DNA of 5,882 bases, from assembly GCA_019236545.1 (NCBI GenBank), contig JAFAIV010000407.1, positions 1 to 5,882 on the forward strand. The letters are read 5' to 3'. This DNA is from Actinomycetota bacterium (GTDB lineage Bacteria; Actinomycetota; Thermoleophilia; Gaiellales; Gaiellaceae). How positions within the stretch are numbered: position 1 is the first letter of the stretch; every line of letters starts with the position of its first letter. Below the pieces are notes generated by a model. The model did not search any database and was not told the DNA's origin. It saw only the letters and a list, made by a program, of their open reading frames with translations. The translations under genes and the position numbers were made by a program. Below are positions 5,349 through 5,882 of the stretch, piece after piece.

Positions 5349-5882
5349 GTGGAGCGGATCGAGATCGCGATCGTCGGCGGCGGGTCCGCGGGGCTGGCGA
5401 CGGCGGCCCTGCTGCAGCGCGCGGGCCGGGGGCCGGTCGTCCTCGAGGCCGGGCCGGAGCCGGGGGCGGCCTGGCGCGAGCGGTACGACCGCCTCCACCT
5501 GCACACGCCGCGGCTCCTCTCCGGCCTGCCCGGCCGGCGGATCCCGCGCCGCTACGGGCGCTGGGTGGCGCGCGACGACCTCGTCGCCTACTTCCGCGAG
5601 TACGCGGAGGCGGAGCGCCTCGACGTCCGGACGGGCGTCCGCGTGGAGCGGCTCGACCCCTCGTGGACGCTGGCAACGAGCGCAGGCCCGATCGAGGCGG
5701 AGCAGGTCGTGGTCGCCACGGGTTACAACGGCGTTCCCTGGATCCCCGACTGGCCGGGCCGCGACGGCTTCCCGGGCGAGCTCGTCCACTCGTCGCGCTA
5801 CCGGAACCCGGCGCCGTTCCGCGGCCGGGACGTCCTCGTCGTCGGCGCCGGCAACTCGGGCGCGGAGATCGCCCACGACGTC
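5349..5882 (+). CDS. Flavin-containing monooxygenase, YUCCA/FMO-like (3'-truncated by window edge)
   Basis: 178 residues are visible, with no stop before the right edge. Beta strand IEIAIVGGG opens an FAD Rossmann fold with GGGSAG (residues 10-15), and Glu33 at the end of strand 2 is the expected ribose-binding acid. RYDRLHLHTP (45-54) resembles the equivalent stretch in plant YUCCA and bacterial YUCCA-like enzymes. ATGY (123-126) is the conserved strand after the FAD domain. F141-x-G-x3-H147-x3-Y151 fits the FMO/Baeyer-Villiger fingerprint FxGxxxHxxxY. GAGNSG (166-171) starts the NADPH-binding Rossmann motif. The enzyme should use NADPH and O2 to oxygenate a soft nucleophile or carbonyl; the substrate cannot be told, and indole-3-pyruvate is only one possibility. 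A full member would be about 350-450 aa. It is divergent from the YihY-family gene. Confidence 0.92.
   Translation, partial: MERIEIAIVGGGSAGLATAALLQRAGRGPVVLEAGPEPGAAWRERYDRLHLHTPRLLSGLPGRRIPRRYGRWVARDDLVAYFREYAEAERLDVRTGVRVERLDPSWTLATSAGPIEAEQVVVATGYNGVPWIPDWPGRDGFPGELVHSSRYRNPAPFRGRDVLVVGAGNSGAEIAHDV

Noticed and set aside
5294..5506. 71-residue upstream extension of the YihY-family protein
   Set aside because: It is antisense to the FAD-binding region of the monooxygenase, rich in Arg/Pro/Ser, and lacks family features.
3594..5876. 760-codon open frame on the - strand spanning most of the right half
   Set aside because: It crosses the FMO, YihY-family, Asp-box and ctaG genes in a wrong frame, is dominated by Arg/Ala/Pro/Gly, and has no recognisable domain. 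Stop-free shadow frames like this are expected at this GC content.

Overview
The window is very GC-rich, with third codon positions almost all G or C, and many genes start at GTG. The protein set (DUF6328-like membrane protein, caa3-type CtaG, YihY/BrkB family, stand-alone cyclophilin, secreted CAP protein) points to a high-GC actinobacterium. The overall style is reminiscent of Thermoleophilia (Gaiellales/Solirubrobacterales), but that placement is an inference from gene style, not from a marker gene.

Layout. A multi-pass membrane protein of the lysylphosphatidylglycerol-synthase-TM (flippase-like, UPF0104) family runs from the left edge on +. It converges with, and overlaps, a secreted CAP/SCP-domain protein on -. 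An 89-bp divergent intergenic region carrying a perfect 15-bp palindrome separates the CAP gene from a + pair: an unrecognised 99-aa acidic protein and a cytoplasmic cyclophilin-type peptidyl-prolyl isomerase. The cyclophilin converges with a four-helix DUF6328-like membrane protein on -, which lies just downstream of a tRNA-Gly(UCC) gene on the same strand. A 22-bp gap with a symmetric -10-like element separates the tRNA from a divergent + gene for a caa3-type cytochrome oxidase assembly protein (CtaG). CtaG converges with a - pair: a YihY/BrkB family membrane protein followed by a secreted Asp-box protein. Divergent to that pair, a YUCCA/FMO-like flavin monooxygenase starts at 5349 and runs off the right edge.

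How the genes relate. This looks like an ordinary housekeeping/envelope neighbourhood made of short transcription units that alternate strand, rather than one pathway. Four products are polytopic membrane proteins and two are exported, so the envelope is the common theme, but no shared pathway can be shown. The most distinctive property is compaction. All three convergent gene pairs overlap at their 3' ends (87, 23 and 50 nt). At the cyclophilin/DUF6328 junction, and over the CtaG stop codon, the overlaps contain dyads that could act as terminators inside coding sequence. No transposase, phage gene, CRISPR array, rRNA or obvious horizontally acquired island is visible. No gene-free stretch exceeds 300 bases; the longest is about 89. 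I did not find a convincing undescribed multi-gene system. The leads worth following are the regulatory dyads and the uncharacterised 99-aa partner of the cyclophilin.
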